The notes under the pieces: generated by a model
What the model was told of the DNA's origin: nothing
The model's input: only the letters and a program-made list of their open reading frames with translations
The model's database searches: none
In this document: piece after piece, positions 62,581 through 64,000 of the stretch
How the letters are laid out: each line of letters begins with the position of its first letter
Position numbering within the stretch: position 1 is the first letter of the stretch
Program-made: the position numbers and the translations under genes
DNA from: Brevundimonas subvibrioides ATCC 15264
Lineage (GTDB): Bacteria > Pseudomonadota > Alphaproteobacteria > Caulobacterales > Caulobacteraceae
Direction of reading: 5' to 3'
Length of the DNA: 64,000 nucleotides
NCBI RefSeq assembly: GCF_000144605.1
Contig: NC_014375.1
Span: 2,418,001-2,482,000, forward strand

Positions 62581-63527
62581 CCCGTCCCCCCTCGCCCGGA
62601 TCTGTCCTGACCGACAACGCCCGCCGACAGGCGGCGCGACCCGCCGTCTCGGTGCTGATCCCCTTCCTTCGCGACGACCCGACCGAGCTGCTGGGCCTGC
62701 TGGACGAGGAGGCGGGCGCGCTGGACGGCGCGGTCGAGATCGTCCTGCTGGATGACGGCACCGGCGATGCCGAGCTGACCGCGCGGCTTCAGGCTGTGGT
62801 GCACGCCATGAGCCTGCCTGTCCGCCTGATCTCGCTGACAGTGAACGAAGGCCGCTCGCAGGGGCGCAACCGGCTGGCCGCCTCGGCGCGCGGCGGCAGC
62901 CTGCTGTTCCTCGACAGCGACATGCGGCCGGACCATCGCCGGTTCCTCTGGACCTGGGCCGATCTGGTGGCGCGGGAAGATCCGGCGGTGGCCTTTGGCG
63001 GCTTCTCCCTGCTCCAGGCCCCGACCGATGCCCGGTTCTCGGTCCACCGCGCCATGGCGACCCGCAGCGACTGCGTGCCCTATGGCGAACGCGCCCGCAC
63101 GCCCGAGAAATACGTCTACACCTCCAACCTTCTGGTCCGCCGCGACGTGTTCGAGGCCGAAGCCTTCGATCCGGCCTTCACCGGCTGGGGCTGGGAGGAT
63201 GTGGAATGGGCCATGCGCGTATCGCGCCGCTTCACCGTCGTCCACGTCGACAACCCGGCCACCCACATGGGCCTGGACACCGTGGAGGCCCTGGCCGGCA
63301 AGTACGAGCAGTCGGCCGGAAACTTCGCCCGCGTCGTCGCCCGCCATCCCGACATCGTCGGCACCTATCCCAGCTTCAAGGCCGCCAGACTGCTGAAACG
63401 GGTCCCGGCCCTGTCGCGGGTCCGCCCATGGATCAAGCAGGCCGCGGTCGCGGGCTGGATGCCAACGGGCGCGCGGGCCTTTTCGCTGCGCCTGTACCGC
63501 GCCGCCCTCTACGCCGAGGCTGTGTGA
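62577..63527 (+). CDS. glycosyltransferase family 2
   Basis: A 316-residue GT-A enzyme: VSVLIPFLRDD, nucleotide site VLLDDGTGD, NEGRSQGRNRLAASARGGSLLFLDSDMRP (DxD-type metal motif DSD near 118), and the acceptor-side WGWEDVEWAMR. ATG 62577 overlaps the flippase stop; the much longer open frame back to 61428 is a shadow. It adds one sugar to the repeat unit; donor unknown. Confidence 0.9.
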   Translation: MTRPPSPGSVLTDNARRQAARPAVSVLIPFLRDDPTELLGLLDEEAGALDGAVEIVLLDDGTGDAELTARLQAVVHAMSLPVRLISLTVNEGRSQGRNRLAASARGGSLLFLDSDMRPDHRRFLWTWADLVAREDPAVAFGGFSLLQAPTDARFSVHRAMATRSDCVPYGERARTPEKYVYTSNLLVRRDVFEAEAFDPAFTGWGWEDVEWAMRVSRRFTVVHVDNPATHMGLDTVEALAGKYEQSAGNFARVVARHPDIVGTYPSFKAARLLKRVPALSRVRPWIKQAAVAGWMPTGARAFSLRLYRAALYAEAV

Positions 63528-64000
63528 TGCAGGACGTATCGGTGATCGTGCCGACCCTGCGACGCCCCGAAAGCCTGGAGCGGGCGTTGCGATCGCTGTT
63601 CGCGCAGACGGGGGTCGGCGACCATCTGGCCTCCATCGTCGTGGTCGACAACGATCCGGAGGGTACGGCGGCCGGGACCGTGTCGCGCCTGTCCCCTGCC
63701 AGCCCCTGCCCGCTGGTCTATCGGCACGAGCCACGTCCCGGCGTGGCCACGGCGCGCAACGCCGGGCTCGGCATGACCACGGCACCCCTGATCGCCTTTC
63801 TGGACGACGATGAGGCGGCCTCGCCCGGCTGGCTTTCGGCGCTTCTGGTCGCTCAGGCCACGACGGGCGCGGACGCCGTGTTCGGCCCGATTTCGGGGCG
63901 CGTGCCGGACGGCACCGGATGGGCGACCGCTCATCTGGAGCGCTTCTTCGGCCGCGAGGGCCCGACATCCACGGGGTTGATCAACCACAGCTACGGCTGC
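63527..64000 (+). CDS. glycosyltransferase family 2, partial (cut by window end)
   Basis: The first 158 residues of a second GT2 enzyme: MQDVSVIVPTLRRPESL, VVVDNDPEG, GVATARNAGLGMTTAPLIAFLDDDEAASPGWL (metal motif DDD), ending HSYGC at the edge. The start overlaps the previous stop (TGATG). Same operon; the rest lies outside the window. Confidence 0.9.
   Translation, partial: MQDVSVIVPTLRRPESLERALRSLFAQTGVGDHLASIVVVDNDPEGTAAGTVSRLSPASPCPLVYRHEPRPGVATARNAGLGMTTAPLIAFLDDDEAASPGWLSALLVAQATTGADAVFGPISGRVPDGTGWATAHLERFFGREGPTSTGLINHSYGC

Overview
The window is high-GC, densely coded DNA from an alphaproteobacterium, most likely Caulobacteraceae (Brevundimonas or a close relative). The evidence is the large TonB-dependent receptors, the p-hydroxybenzoate and hydroxycinnamate genes close to proteobacterial types, a NAD regulator of the alphaproteobacterial NrtR kind, many 4-base ATGA stop/start overlaps, and GTG/TTG starts. 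The genus is inferred from gene style, not from a marker gene. No gene-free stretch exceeds 300 bases. There is no CRISPR array, prophage or insertion sequence.

Layout. 1-1266: end of an unidentified gene, an NrtR-like NAD regulator and tRNA-Ser(CGA). 1310-21466: an aromatic-acid catabolic island. It holds pobA and a divergent MFS carrier; a MarR regulator divergent from a class III CoA-transferase that is translationally coupled to a fused, cysteine-poor 2-hydroxyacyl-CoA dehydratase homologue; a TonB receptor with CocE/NonD and CapA-type hydrolases; a secreted alpha/beta hydrolase; and a vdh-ech-fcs-MFS operon followed by two more MarR regulators. Fcs, Ech, Vdh and PobA together are enough to convert p-coumarate to protocatechuate.

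21678-32492: one long operon with a Tat-signal TldD, a TldE/PmbA partner, a DUF4159 protein, a MoxR ATPase, DUF58, a BatA-type protein, a DUF4175-like protein and a further membrane protein. This is a MoxR-type envelope or maturation system. 32489-36146: a secreted amidase, a small lipoprotein, a small hypothetical protein, MntR, and a secretin-N0-like membrane protein.

36143-46290: a type II secretion system laid out as gspD-C-I-H-G on the minus strand, gspL-M-E-F on the plus strand, then gspN (minus) and gspJ (plus) head to head. No gspK or gspO is present. 46366-51158: a pectin-use locus with a TonB receptor, a pectate-lyase lipoprotein and a SemiSWEET transporter, with two copies of a LacI-type palindrome between the receptor and the lyase.

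51155-57181: a low-affinity iron permease-like protein, a second secreted amidase, a DPP-IV-type peptidase, two palindromic intergenic repeats, ferredoxin-NADP reductase, chorismate mutase, and a stray intrinsic terminator. 57201-59462: an Hpt phosphotransfer protein coupled to an APC permease, tRNA-Lys(CTT), and tRNA-Ser(GCT) on the minus strand. 59565-64000: the start of an exopolysaccharide cluster (initiating sugar transferase, flippase, two GT2 glycosyltransferases), cut by the window edge.
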